Below are positions 24,501 to 38,400 of a DNA stretch of 64,000 nucleotides, in pieces (position 1 is the stretch's first letter; every line of letters starts with the position of its first letter). The stretch covers positions 14,686,886 through 14,750,885 of the forward strand of contig NC_088789.1 in assembly GCF_949628265.1 (NCBI RefSeq), written 5' to 3'. Position numbers and translations under genes: made by a program. Source of the stretch: Cloeon dipterum (lineage: Eukaryota; Arthropoda; Insecta; Ephemeroptera; Baetidae). The notes beneath the pieces are model-generated. The model was given only the letters and a program-made list of their open reading frames with translations. It did no database searches and had not been told where the DNA came from.

Positions 24501-27500
24501 TTTGGCTGGTAGCCTCGTGGGTAGTGCTGACCGACGGCGCCTGGTCGACCGAGGCCTGCGTCTTCGGGGCCTCGGTGACCGACTCGCTGTTGTCCAACTC
24601 GGTGGTTTTCTCTGCGGTCGAGGTTGTTGCCTTTTCGGTGGTTGGCTCGTCACGTGTCGCGGCTAGCGTCTGATCGATTCCCGCCTGCGGTGCCGCGCTG
24701 GAGGTCGACAGCTCGGCTGTAGGCGCGGGACTCTCGTCTTGAACGTCCCGCCGGTGTCTCGTAATCGGACGCACGGGCGTAGCGGCTTTTCCCAACGGAA
24801 TGTCCTCCGCGCACTTCAGCTTGTGCTCCAGTCTGCGGATCTCCTGGGAAAATTCGAAAATTGCCGTTGAATTATCGCGGGCAATCGTAGGAAGACAATA
24901 AAATTTGATGGTCACAATTTATTCCGGAAAAGGGAAGCTAGCTGCCGTGTAAAGAACGATTCAAATTGGCTGCAAAATCTAATGGCCTCATCCAAGCGAC
25001 ATTCATTGCTGAATTTTCGGACCTTTGCCAAATCTGGCGAGAGGACTTGGCAAGTAAATCAATAAACCACATGTCCTCCACCTCACCTCACTTTGCATTT
25101 TAGAATGGCACAGTCGAGACGAGAAGGAGTAATTGTTTCAGCTGCAAAGAGCTGGATAGAGAGATAAGTCCGTCCAACTCTCTGCGCCGCTATGCTTGTA
25201 TGTGTATACCCTCATCAAACGAGCATAAAATGCAAATGGGGCCTAATTACCTTTTCTGAGTTGTGTTTGCATGCGATCCTCTTGGTGCCCCGGAGACCGC
25301 AATCAGCGATCATCTCCAGCGCATGGGTTTGCGGGTTGTACTGCACGGTGACCTCTTTGTTGGGCCATTTCGGCGACAAACAGCCGCCGTGCTCCGACCG
25401 CACCCACGACGGAACTGCAGCAGACAGAGAGCAAAGCGGGCTTAATCTTATTATACGCGCGCGTATACCCGGCCGGGTAATTACAATTCAGCTAATTTCA
25501 TCTGCTCGCGAACTGACAAACAGAGGAGTGAGGAGAACTGAGAGGATATTAAATTTCCACCCAGGGAAATGCCAGCGAGTAATATAGCATTTTTGCCGAC
25601 TGCCGCAAATTAACTCGAGACCCAGGCAACCCGCAAAGGTTGCTCACTGCTCTGCAGCAAAACGTGTCAAAACGAGATATATCTGCCCGAGCTAGATCGA
25701 TGGACGCGTCATTCAGTAATAATCCCTGGGTGGCCGTCGAGGCCAAATCCCGTGATATTTTTGCAGCTGCGATGAGAAATTACGGGCGCGGCGGAACTGC
25801 CACGCTCACGTTCCGGGTCCGTTTAGCAAATTGGCCTAGTCGACAAAGCTGTTGACAAGGGACACTTTAAACCGTGGCCACACGATCGTATTTTGTCGCT
25901 CAACTAGCAAGATCAAATGACACAGTTTGTTTTCACTCGATTACCCGTTACGTTAACACATTTAAGAAAAGCTACTTTTACATCCCTGGCAACAGTGAAA
26001 ATTAAAACAGCCGCTGTACAGCACGAAAGTGTGTGATAATAGTAGCCATTGTAAAATTAATGCAATATATAATGATAAGTAAACATGTTGAATTAGTTAA
26101 TTGCGGTCATTCTTTTTTTATCCTATTTTTCATTGATTCTGAAAACCTTATTTCTCACATTTTGACAAGAAACGATCCCAATGGATTTGTGCAAAGCCTT
26201 TTGTGATGTTCGCAACAAATTTTTTATTGCACGAAAAGCTTTTAAAAATTGATTAAAATTGATTTAAACAAATTTTTAAAGAGGCAGCAAATTGATCAAC
26301 GGGCCAGTAAGCATGGTAATTAATTTGTATCACTTTTAGTTTAAGAGATAATTCTGTGCATATCCTGAAAGTTGATGTAATAGCTGTTGTTTTTCGCGCT
26401 GATCCAAATTTCCTAAGCATTTTTTTAAATTAGTAGAAAAGTTTCAAAATTATGTTGGTTAAAAATGACATTAAATTACTTAATAAAAACTAGGTTACCT
26501 ATAAGTCATTGAAAAGCTTTAGGAGCAACTATTTCTAGCTATCAACAAGATAATGCGATTTTCCCGGCTAAATCTGAAATCTAGGTACACATTTATATAT
26601 TTCCAAGCTTCATAACTCACTAACAACGTTGAATGAAAATTTTGCACCTATAGTACTAAAACTAACTAAAACATAGCATGCATAGAATATTCTTGTTAGA
26701 TGACAACGCCCTGCTATTAATAATGTTGGAGGATACAAAGTAAAATAAAAAGCGACAAGCCTTAAGTTGGTTTGAAACCACTAAAGCATGCCAGCAAACC
26801 CGAGTTAAAATCGACGCTTTTAAGCATTCACTATGGGTAGCGGTCATTTAATTGAATAATCTACCCACCAGGTATCTGACAGAGGAAGGAGTGGATCTCG
26901 AGCGTGCTGGAACAGGCGACCGCCCGCCACCGGAAGTCGGCCGCGGGGTCGATGGTTACGCATTGAGGCTCGGAGGTGACGACGTTTGGCGACTCGTTCC
27001 AGTATCCCTCTGACGCCTCCAAAGTTGCTCCGGCCGGCGTGCTGCATGTGTGGCAAATTAGATTTGACCGGCGCTCGCTAAAATTTGGTCTAATTATATT
27101 CTCACCTCCACTTGAACATGGGTTGGCCGTCATCGCGCCGGAGACCCACCCACACGGGGGTCGTCCACTCTAGCTGTCGCAGCAGGGCGCGGGTGCGGTC
27201 AAACTCGGCGGTGTTTCGCACTGAAAGCACGTAGCCGAGTGGTAAAAAGTGCGCTCGCTGTACTCTAATGGTGCCGGCAAGCAGCACACACGCGGCTTGA
27301 AAGCGGGTGCTAAAAGGTGTGTATAGGGTCTCAAAAGTCTTTTTGAGAAATGGATCTCGAGTGGAACACCACGCTCGACTCCCTTTTTTAAATGAGTTTG
27401 GAAACGCGTCCCACGCGCCGAGCCCGGCCAGCTCTGCGGTCTCGCTCGGGCAAAGGGGTGTCTTCGACGGAATTGGCGAAAGGGCGGCTTTTGTGATTAA

Positions 27501-30500
27501 AATGAGCTTTGGAACAGCGAACCGCCGCGAGCAATTAGAACGAGCAAGCAGGCTTTCGATCAGAGCTGCGTGACGGAAAATAATTCAATTTGGATGAGGG
27601 ATGCCAAACGGTTGCTTCCAGGTGGAATTGTTATTCTACCAACGAAGTTTGTTTTTCCGAATGAAAATACGAGGAACGCGCAATTTCATCATTTCCGTGC
27701 GCTTGTTGGATTTGGACAATTTCAACGGTCTGTCGCGATTCATCGGAAAGCAACGAGGGAATTTCGCATGAAATGTTCCATTTGAAATTAAAGATTCGAG
27801 CATTGTATTTCCGTCAACGTGGAAAATGACTCGTTGGTTGAAATGAAATTTCTCGTAAAAACCTGCCGGTGGAATTTAATATAGCAGTTTATTCCAGCTC
27901 ACTGGAGTTTTCGCAGGCACATACACCCTAAAGTCAGACTCAATAAAAATACAACCGGGCAGAAAAGCCTCTGCTCTTGCTCTCGGCGAATAACACAATT
28001 CTCCGTGAGCTCGTGCGGTGGCAAGGGCGAGTGAAAAATTGATATATCACTGCAGCAAGCAACGTGCAACGTTTAAGGTGCCCGCCGCCCAAATTTATCG
28101 GATAAATTTCCTACCGGGAAAGAAAGGGTCCGAGAAACAACAACTATATTTTCAGCCCTGCGGGGACGCTCGCAAGGAAGATAAAACCGAGTGAAAAAAA
28201 TGCGCCCGCCGTCCAGAAAACTCATGGTTGATGTGTGCATCGCATGAATATTTCACAGCGGAAAAATGCTTTCCATTAGCGGAGCGCCAGTAGAGTGTGT
28301 GGTGGGACGTGCTTTGCCGTTCCTAATAAACTTGCTCATTTATATTTTCTGCGTTCTCTTTCTAACAAGAGCCCTTTTTGAGTTTATTATTTATTGTACC
28401 CAGAACATTACTATATTGTTGTAGGATTACGGGTATACTTGATTTCAAAGCAATTCTACAAAGGAAAGTTTGTTCTTTAACGCCTAATTTCTTTATTAAA
28501 AGGATGGCTTTATTTACTAATTATTGTTACGCAAAACGCATAACAATTTGGTCCTTCCATGCATTACTAAATTCACGTTTGAAAAGAAAAAAAAACAAAT
28601 TCTACACTGCTTGGATTGACTCAAAGTGGTTAAGTACTGGAAAATAAATATTACTTTTACCCCTTAAAATATGCTCTAGATTTAGGGAAAATGCTAAAAG
28701 TTTCCCATATTGCCGTTTAAATTTCTGAGAAATCGGCTCCAAAGTTTTTGCATGCTGATATTGCTGATCAAGCGGTGAGCGCTATCTCCGTATTAAATAT
28801 CAGGAATTATTTCGGCAGGAGGGAAATTTAACCCACAATTCACACTCTTGGATGGATCGCGATGAGATGAATTTAAATCAAGCGCAACATTATTGACAAA
28901 CCGTTTTAATTTTTCGAGAAATTTTGTAAATTCTGAAGTTTCACTGTTATGCTTCGTCCTAATTTAATTTTATAAATTAAATATTGAAAGATATTTATTT
29001 AAACTATGAATTTGATCAACTGCTCAACATTTCAAAACAATTTCAATTGTTACACTGTATCAATCCGCTTATTGTGAGTAGAATTTAAATATGTATTTTT
29101 CCCTGGTACACATTTCTTCTGCTCTTCAAAGGTTAGTTAGTCGTCAATCCCCAGTCAATCCAGGGTGCATATAAAATTAGAAATTTTTAAAAAATCATGC
29201 TAACTTTTTCAAACATTAGAGTTCACACTTTTTATCAATTGATCGTGGAAGTTCTGAATTTTAAAAAGGTGACAGATAAAATTTTTTTCAGAATTTAATT
29301 CATTAAAAAACGTTAGCTGTAGTTTGGTTACTTTTAGGAAAACTATAAGAATAAATTTACTTTCTTCGTATCTTAAATGATTTTTCCTTGCATTTTTTCG
29401 ATTGGCACATCCCGATTTTCATTGAAAGAGCAGAAGATGCATTACTTTATGATGCAGTCATTTTGAATTTTTCAAAGGACATACGGACATGTTCTGAAGA
29501 TTTTCTCTGTAATTTCATGTTATTTAAATGAATGCATTTTTGTACATTCCAATTAGCTTTGAGGGGAGTAATTTCAAACAAAACTTGCATGTCAGAGTGT
29601 AATTGTAGCTAGTATGGTGTTGGCGAAAAAACCACAGCAAGGCAGTTCTGACGTTTCCGTGGCATTGCCATCTCACTCCACGCTCTACGGTTAAGTTCGC
29701 GGAAAAGGGCAGGCCAACTGCACGCGTCGGAAATCTGGGCCGCGCCATCTTTTATGCATGAGCCGCCGCGCGTCTCTATTGTTTCCTCGTCTCTCTCGCT
29801 CTCTCGGCGGACACTTTGTCACCACACGAGCGTGTGCGTGCGAGCGTGCGAATCGATAAAGATTGACAAAGTTATGCAGCCGGCCTAATAGACGAGGCGT
29901 GCAGGTTGCCTAGCTACCAATTAGCAGGCGGCTCCTAATGAAACGAGCCGGGTGAATTATGCATGAGCGGAGATGCTGTGCCGGCTCATCAGGCCGCCGG
30001 GGGCAAACACGCATGAAATATTCATCCGGCCGGCGGTCGACCGGTCGTTTGGCAGTAAGTTGTAATTACGCGCGCGCTCCGGCATGTGAGCACACACTGG
30101 CTCGCATACCGCCGGCCAGGTCGGCTATTTGTCGCAAACACACACGCATACGCACCGGTGGCGAGCACGCTGTGGTGGAACTGGCACACCGACTCGGCCT
30201 CCGCCCAGGTCACTTTGTCGCGGAAGTGGCGGTAGAAGACCGGGCTCTCTGCGTCCACCAGCAGCCACGAGTCAGAGATGTTGACCTGCGAAGCAAAACA
30301 AACGCGATGAGCATCTTACACACATGCACGTGCTGATCGACGCTCTCGCTGCCGAAAAGTATCGCCTTACTCAAGTTTCGCCCACGCGTAACGTGATCTT
30401 CCGTCGTGAAAGAAGTTCGGCGTTTGACGTGGCAGGTGCCGAATTCCCGCTAGCGAAATTAATCTTTACGAGATCTAATGGCTTCCCGGAAAATTAGGGC

Positions 30501-31141
30501 GTGGTACGAGAGGCCCGCTTTGATCACGACGGCCCTTCAGAAATTCATGTTTTCCCTTTATTCACAAAGGCAGTAAAGAGGGAAACTACGCTTTTCCTGT
30601 ACAAAATATTTATTTATCATTTCCTAGATATCAATCAACGTCTCTTGGAGCGAATTCATGAAAAACAGACTCAGCTTCTCAACGAATCTTCTTCTCTATA
30701 TGGAACTTTTTTGCAGTTGAAAAGCTTACTAAGCATAACTGAAAATTTTTCTCTCTGAATATAAAACGTGCTGTCAAAAGTTTTGAAGTAAAATGGATTG
30801 CCCCCTTTTTTCACCAATTCCATTTAGTTAAGCCTTCTGAATATTTCATTTTCGATCCCATAAAAAGCCTATAAAGCAGCTTAATTTGATGGTCCGTGTT
30901 TGTCATTCAGTTTTTCATTTCTAGACCCACGCTAGAGCCCACAACGGAGCCAAAGTGACAAGCAGTGTCAACGCTCGTAAAAGCAACAATAATCTCCTAA
31001 TGCTTTTGGCCGGGGAAAAAAAAATAAAAAAATAAAATAGTGACATGATATCCCTGTCAGACGCAAAAAAGGAGTGACCCACCGTTTTTTGCAGCTATGC
31101 TTTTCATACAAACTGCTGCGAAAAGTAATTTTAACTTTGAG

Positions 31142-31175
<34 letters not shown>

Positions 31176-33094
31176 TGAAATTACTTTGAGCGAAAGAGAA
31201 TCAGATTGGCGTTTCATTTCAAGATCATCCACTCAAGCTTATTTTGTCCCATTTCCTTGTTGTGCAGAAGGCTGGCAAGCACAGCACGCGCAAATGACTT
31301 TTAATTTGAGTCAACGGCGCGGAGAGCAGGCGAATTCTGAGAAGAGTCTCTCTCCTCTTGCGAGTTTGCTCCTCTTCTTTTGGCAATCTCGGCTGCTCTC
31401 GCAGAATATATCGGGCTGTGCGCCACTGACGCCTAAAATTCAATATCGCATCCAGACGTAGAGTTCGCGTCGCGCAAAACAATAAGAGAGCGAATGAACT
31501 CGTATATGTACGAGTGACGACGTTTCGTGCAAAACGAATCGGTCGGAAAGTCGTTGCCTCTAATGCTTGTGTAAGTTCAATGTTGAGCGCACAAAACTTG
31601 GTAATACGCATTCCGTGAGGATAATTCGCGCAAACGAAGCAGACTTGCGGAAAAGATTATGCATATTGAGTGAATGTGTTTGAGTGGGTGGAAAATTTTG
31701 TTTGAAACCGTCTTCAAGTACCGCCGGCATAAGAGAGCGTCATGCATTGGCTGCGAGGGTAAAACAGACGTTATCAAAACAATGCAATTATATCTGACTA
31801 AGCTCTCAAAGTTCTGCTCTTCACTAAAGAATACCATTAAAATTTTTAGATTGCCTCGTTTTTTTATTTCGTGCGCAAGAGCACTTTTGTTTCGCTTTAA
31901 TTCCAATCATCCATAAGCTCATTATTTTCAATTTGTTTCAGCATTTTTTCTTAAAGTTCTAGATCAATTTGTTCATTGGATCATTTCCTTGATGGTGAAA
32001 TTTTCCATACCATCTCAAATAAAAATATGACATTACCAGCCCTTAATAAGGAGGACATATTTAGTGAGAAAAGAATGCGTGGATATTTTAATATATACAG
32101 TCAGATTTATAGTAACAAATACAATGTTTTTGATGATTTTTGTGCTTCCTGAAAATGTTCTGAAAATTTATTATCATTCTAGATTACCGAACCAGTTGTG
32201 CTACTTAAATTAGAATCCACTTCTTATTAAGTGCAAAAAAATACATGGGAGTGATATTTTCCAACTATAGCTATGAATTGTTCAGCCTTAAATAATGAAA
32301 TGAACAAAAACCTCCCGTTATTGAAAAGACTTTAATTTTAATAAAGGAGAAACCTATCAGTAGCAGGAGTATAATTTGTCTATAATCATACTTTTCAGGG
32401 TCGGCCTTTTCTATTAAAACCATCGGAAATGTTTCTTATACACAAATTTAAAGCAGAATAAAATCTAGACGAAATTTGGATGAAGGCGAGCCTTTGCGGC
32501 GGTCAACTTTGCCTTTTATGTTCTTCGATTTCCTGCCATCGAGAACTTTATCATAATATCACTTTTATTACTCTACAAATACTCAGGGGGATGAATATTA
32601 TTTAATTTCCCCTGGGTCAATGGTTCCTAGCTAAAAATGTTGATTTAGCACCTGTCATCATCGTCAATTTATGGTAATACATTCACGACACTGGGGCAAA
32701 ACCATAATATTTATTTCCACGTCAAGAATATTGATTTGTATCCAAAATACAGAGCGCTGCTCAATCATGCACAGTGTGAGTGTCGCGATGCATCTCAAAT
32801 TATCATACAACTGCGCAGTGCGTCGTGACATTCTAGCTTTCATTTCCTTCGCAATATAAATAAAAAATTAACGTGTGCAAAAACTGTTGTTTTCTGCAAA
32901 CTTACAAAAACAAAACTGCACCAGGAAATTTAAAAAAGGCAGAATTATGTTGCCAAAAATTAAGTGACATCAGCGTGACGCGAAACACGGATTTATTAAT
33001 TGAGAGGAAATTATCTCACCGAGCTGGAGGGTAGGAGAGGAAACGCGCTGGCCGCTGTCACCCAAACGAGGACGAGGACCACGAGCTTGGGCAT
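21504..33094 (-). CDS. secreted C-type lectin domain protein with mucin-like tail
   Basis: Exons 5' to 3' on the minus strand: 33094-33020, 30285-30156, 27220-27106, 27041-26869, 25414-25251, 24843-24142, 22700-22358 and 21892-21504; 2091 nt, 696 residues, phases consistent. Residues 1-17 are a signal peptide (MPKLVVLVLVWVTAASA). Residues about 32-164 form a C-type lectin fold: W.EAESVC helix, WVGLRRDDG.P.FKW core, then PQC, VAC and SFLC, giving four conserved cysteines. The EPN/QPD and WND calcium-sugar motifs are absent, so classical calcium-dependent sugar binding is unlikely. A small four-cysteine module follows (C176, C203, C213, C230), possibly CCP-like. RHRR at 248-251 is a furin-type site. 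Residues about 252-450 are Thr/Ser/Glu-rich and mucin-like; the next exon is Pro/His-rich, and the C-terminus is acidic then basic with no membrane anchor. I do not recognise a named orthologue. First introns are 2.7 and 2.9 kb. Confidence 0.88.
31145..31172 (+). repeat. (TC)14 microsatellite in lectin-gene intron 1
   Basis: This is an uninterrupted CT dinucleotide run of 28 bases within the first intron of the lectin-domain gene. GA/CT runs can bind GAGA-type factors in insects, but here it may be a simple repeat. Confidence 0.95.
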
Positions 33095-34773
33095 CGTGGT
33101 GTTTACTCGCAGAGCAATGCCTGAACACTGCTAATGCCTTTTCGCAATCGATACAGCATCAGCCCAGGAATTTTGCGCAAGCGCCTGTTTTGGGCCAAAT
33201 GATGTTTGCCAGCGCGAGCGACTCCATCCGCGGCGCCGTCGTCCGTTCGCCGCGCGCACCGACTCCTCTCTGCTCTTTTCGCCCGCCCGACACACATGCA
33301 TACCGGCTGGCGCATTTTCATCTATAATTCACTGATTAATATCTGCCGGCCTTAATCCGCTATTTGCTTTTCATTATGAGGCGAATCTCGCGAGTTTTGT
33401 CGAGCTCTCAGCACCTTTTTCGCTATTGCCGCACTCGAGTTTTCGCTAATAAAGTAATTTAACGTACTCGAAATTGTAAAAGCGGATGTTATTAAGATTA
33501 ATTAATCTGACCAATGTGTTCGCGTGTTGGCAGACACGCATGTTTAGCACGCTCGGATTTGTGAATAGGTTTATTCGTGTGATTTCTATAGCAAGCCTAA
33601 TAAATCAATTCAATCTTGTTTCTATAGCGCGCCGGATCAATGTACTCATATGTTGCTGCGGTGTTAATATAATTAATGAAGCCCTCAATTGACAACACAT
33701 GCAAATTAAACACAATTTCATTCCACTGCCGATCAATTTTGTCCATGGTGCGTACGGATTAATTTGAGTTTTAGTAATATTCTGCTACTTGCCTCTTTCC
33801 TATGACTTTCAAGTAGGTATAAAAGAAATGCTTGACTGTCGAAAAATCAAATTTATCTTCCTGCTAGTAGCAATTTTATTTCAAAGTAAGGATAACAAAA
33901 AAACGTGCTCTCATTTTTTAGTTCACAGCTATTCCTTTATTTTTTTATATGGAATTACACGTTCCACCAAAGGGGATATTTTTATAAATTTAATTTAACA
34001 TCGCAGAGTGTATATATTTCATGTAATGCTTGTCTTGCTTCTCTTTACAACAACCTGATTTTCGTTTCCTTTAGTTAAATTTTTGAAATAACATTAAAGG
34101 ACCTGGAAACGTACGAATTATATATGTACATCTGATGAATCATGGAAAATCATCAAAAATGACAATTTCCACGCCTGTTCTCGGTAATTCTCAAAACGTC
34201 ATTCGGAAAATATTTTGAATAATCGATTTTAGATTTCCATCTTACACATCTAGTTTTAAAATTAGACCTCGCACGGTGTGTAGGCACAATCTAAAATTAC
34301 GTTAACAAACGCGCCAAAATATAATTTAATAAAGCTTATTTAATTCAAGAAAAAGAACACATCACCAAACTCTCGATTGCGTGGACCACAAATAGGAAAA
34401 TCAACCTAAATTGGGTTAACTTTTTACTACTTATCAAAAGCGAAACACTTGAACAAATCCACGAAACAATTACAGTAGAATAATATAAACTTCATGCGAC
34501 GCAACTCCCTAAAAGTACTCTAATACTATTTTAGAAAGAGCGTATGCCTGTTGCAAAATCGTGTTGTGTAGGAATAAAGCTATCAAAAAATGACTGTTTT
34601 AAAAGACTGTTGAGTGTGTTCCAAAGACCATAAGATACACGGAAACATCTGACAAGATTGGAGGTAACAATACCCATAAAAAGACGATAGAGATAGATAA
34701 AAAAATTAAATAAAAATATATGTCGAATGTGCCCGCACATGTTGACGTCTAGTGTGTGAAGTTTGCTTGTGGT
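33095..34773. other. intergenic between timeless 3' end and the lectin gene start
   Basis: Both neighbours are on the minus strand, so this holds the 3' UTR of timeless and the promoter of the lectin gene. The first canonical minus-strand AATAAA below the tim stop is at 33936-33941, about 830 bases on; closer ATTAAA variants are at about 34325 and 34340. No TATA box was evident for the lectin gene. No exon was seen. Confidence 0.5.
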
Positions 34774-35368
34774 TTAAATGTTAGACTGATTTTCCGAATC
34801 TGTTGGTGACTTTCTGTTACGGTTCTCGTCGCTGGCAGACGTGTTGGTGTCGTCGTCTGAGATGGACATTTTGCTGAGGCTCGAGTCCAGGTCCTGCGAC
34901 GGCGATTGCTCCCTGAGGGCAAAGTTTGAACATCCAGTCAGTTCGCACACATGGGACTCGTCAACTGTTCGCTGCGCTTCAAGCTACGCCAAAAATACAA
35001 CGCGCAAAAACACAGTTTGTATGTACACGCAAAGCTAGGCACCGCGCTGACCCAGGTTTTCCTTTTTGACGGCATCCTCTGCTGACTAATTATGTGCTTG
35101 CTACTCTGCAAATTAGTTTCGCCCAGCAACATGATTAAGACGAAAGCGCCACTGCCTCTAACTTTACATAATTGGGTTGTCTGCTCCCATTCATTGCAAC
35201 TCAACTAACCGCCCTCAAATTCTCGAGCCACAACTTCTTGGAATTGGTAATTGGTTACTGTAAAGATCCTCTGAAGTGCACGATTGTCACCATTTTGTAC
35301 TGACAATTTGAAATAATACAGCAATTACATTAGAATAAATGAATGCCTTGAAGGGAAATATTAATATT

Positions 35369-35457
<89 letters not shown>

Positions 35458-38400
35458 AAAAATGGCGACTATCGTACTCTTTAAATTTGACCTTTACAGT
35501 TAGTAGTCCCTTTTGAAATATCTCACGGGGAACTTACTTCAAAAATACCTTTGGTTTCCCTAATATTTTGAATGAGCCTTATTTGGAATGCAATTGAAGA
35601 ATCCTGAAGTATCGCCAAATGGAAAGCTATAGAGTTGCTCTGTATATTCAGAAATGCTCGTAACTTTCATGAGGATAAAACAAATAAATTTTTTATTCAA
35701 GTATAAAAGTTTTTGAGGCAGTGGATGGCCCTCTACATAACCAAGGCAAACAAGCAAATACACTTCAAAAGTCAAGCTTACGAAAAAACCTGGGTTTGCT
35801 CCGCGGGTCCCGCTCCCTTAAAACTACACGAGAACATACAAGAAATAAATTGGTAAAGAGAAAAGTTTATATCAAGACTTTCCTTTCTGCCTTATTTCCG
35901 TCTCTTTCCTCTTGGACTGACAAACATACCGCCACCATGAAAATAACAAACACATATGAAAAGAAAGTATGCAACGCTTTTTATTGTTTCTTCATTTGAT
36001 ATTTTTCCATTGTCTGCTGTAAGACACATGGCACAAAAAGCGAGGCTCTAGGTATTTCAGCTGCTTCTGCTCTTTCGCGACACAGAGGAAAGACACACAC
36101 ACACAAAGATGTTCTCTCTCTTTTCCGAAAAAGAGTTTCGTTCGCTAACTTAATTCCACGTATGCACACACGAACATTATTCAACGAGTTACTGGCTCAA
36201 AAGCACTGCAAAGAGAGGGAGAGAGCGCACTCCCACGCGCGCGGGTGTATGCATAATAAAAACGCATTATGCGCGCACAAGTAGTGAAGGCTTGACAACT
36301 TGGGTGCGGGTGCGGGCGGGGGTTGATTGTGTTGAGGGTTGGAACGCAAACTCACCTACTCGCCCTCTTTGCCTTCGTAACAAGTTGCATCCAATTAGCG
36401 TTTCCCTCGGGCCTGCCAACGACATATGATTTCAGTTACAATCCTCGCCACCAGATTCAGTTTGCAGCCGATCAGAGATTCCTCTCCAAAGAAATTAATC
36501 GGAAAATCTGCACAACATCCCAAAAATCAAAATGTTGTCGGGAAATTATAAAGAGTTGAAAAAAATAACTGAATGTGATCGGTTGGTTGAACGCACGCTA
36601 CTCCGGTCGCCTGCCTTTTTCATCATCTGATTTTTAGGGATTTCAGTGCAGATAGGAACAGTGAAAGCGTGCGTCACAAAAAAGCAACTAGTTTGCAATT
36701 ACATTGGTGCGAACGGAACTGCTGAGGTTGCTGGCAAAGTGTGAATGCCAGTGCTCATCGATGGTCCTGGCAAACTGGTCTCCTCGGCTTCGTTGATCGA
36801 CATCAGCTGCGAAGCACTGCATGTGCTTGAGTTCAACTCCTGCGGGTCGAACTTCAACGCACCTGATCACAAGGATAGCAACAATTGGAATGAGAGTAAA
36901 ATGGCATTCAGTTTAGTTGTTTAAAATGTTCGTTTTATTTTTAAAAGGGCCCACTTTGTAAAATTTAATATGTGTTCGACGAAATATATATTCACCGAGT
37001 GGAAAAATGTTCAACTGCTCGTTAACACGCATCCAACTCCATTGTGCCTCAGTTTTAATTCCACAAATTTCAATTTTCATCATGTGAGCAATTAATTCGT
37101 GGAGTGAAAACGCAAACACCACGTTTCCCCTGACAGATGACGTGCTTTTTTGTAAATGTCTGATTGTCGTCAGAAGTTGTTACAACAATTTGCTTTATTG
37201 AAAAAAAGTAAAAATTCTCGTTCAACAGCGCATACGTTTTAATGAATCAAACGAGCAGGAAAACAATTAAATTAAAAACAATAAAGGACAGAATAAAAAA
37301 TAGGCTTTCAGTGATATGAATCCTAATTTTTTTTAAATATTTCAGGTTTTTGGCGTTGAAGATTCTGAAGCTTCCTGAGGAAAGGTAAAGGTAAGCCAGC
37401 TTTTATATCTCACAGATTTTATTCCTGGAAGAGGCATTATGTCTTTCGCCCTCCGGCGGCTCGCGGATTATTTTACCATTCGCATGGCGCGAACCGATTC
37501 CCCGAATGGTCGGATTAGCATTGGGTCAGCACACTCACAAGTGTTGATGGCTCCGAGTTTGAGGGCCGTGGCGTAGAGCACTTCGGCCGTCCAGAAGTGT
37601 GGTATCCTTGGAAACACCTTGCCAACGTCGCCGGGTAGGTGGAAGCCCAGCTTGTGCAGCAAAAGCACAAAGGGTGGATACGCCAGCACGGTGCTCTGTT
37701 CCAGATTCCACGGCACCAGCGGCACACTCTGGCGCATTACTGCAAAATTAAGCCGCATTCCAGCGTCTGATTAACGACACACGTATTTTGTGCAAATTGG
37801 TGACGTGCAACATTGCACTCTCTGCCGAAGCGGGGAGAGGGATGACGGGGGACGGAAGCAAATGTGCACGAGGCGAGTTGCATTAGTTTGACTGGAACGA
37901 GTAAAAAGGGATGCTCGTGCGCCAAGGTTGTGCGGGGCAGGGCGAAAAAGTAATTAATTTACGCGAGTAGTGGTAGGGAACGGGCTCCATGGTGAAGCTG
38001 TGCAGCGTCGAGTGCAGGGTCTTGTAGTGCAGCTTCACGTAACACATTTCCAGCAAAACCGACTGCAGCCACACGATCTGCGATGCGTGACTCTCTGCGG
38101 TGAGCAGAGCTTAAAAAAGAATTAAATGTTTAATTAAACTCCGAACATGCAAGCGAATTTTGCTATACAGATTGTGAGAGATAGCTGGCAGAGTAAAATA
38201 AATATTTGCTGTCACGCTCTGCAATTTTTAATCAGCACTTGTGTTTTAAATCATTTTCGAAATCAACTTGCCAAACAATATTTAATACCGTTTAAATTGG
38301 ATACTCGATTTTCTATACAATTGACTCACTAAATTATTCTCGTTTATTTGATTACATTTTCTTTAATATAAAATCATTGATTACAATGTTGAAATCGTAA

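Noticed and set aside
37468..37538. Reading on from the tim exon ending at 37539 for 22 codons ([14 protein letters not shown]...) to a stop, as an alternative C-terminus.
   Set aside because: A good GTGAGT donor exists at the exon end, and the next exon (LKFDPQEL) matches the TIM family in phase; the extension is intronic.
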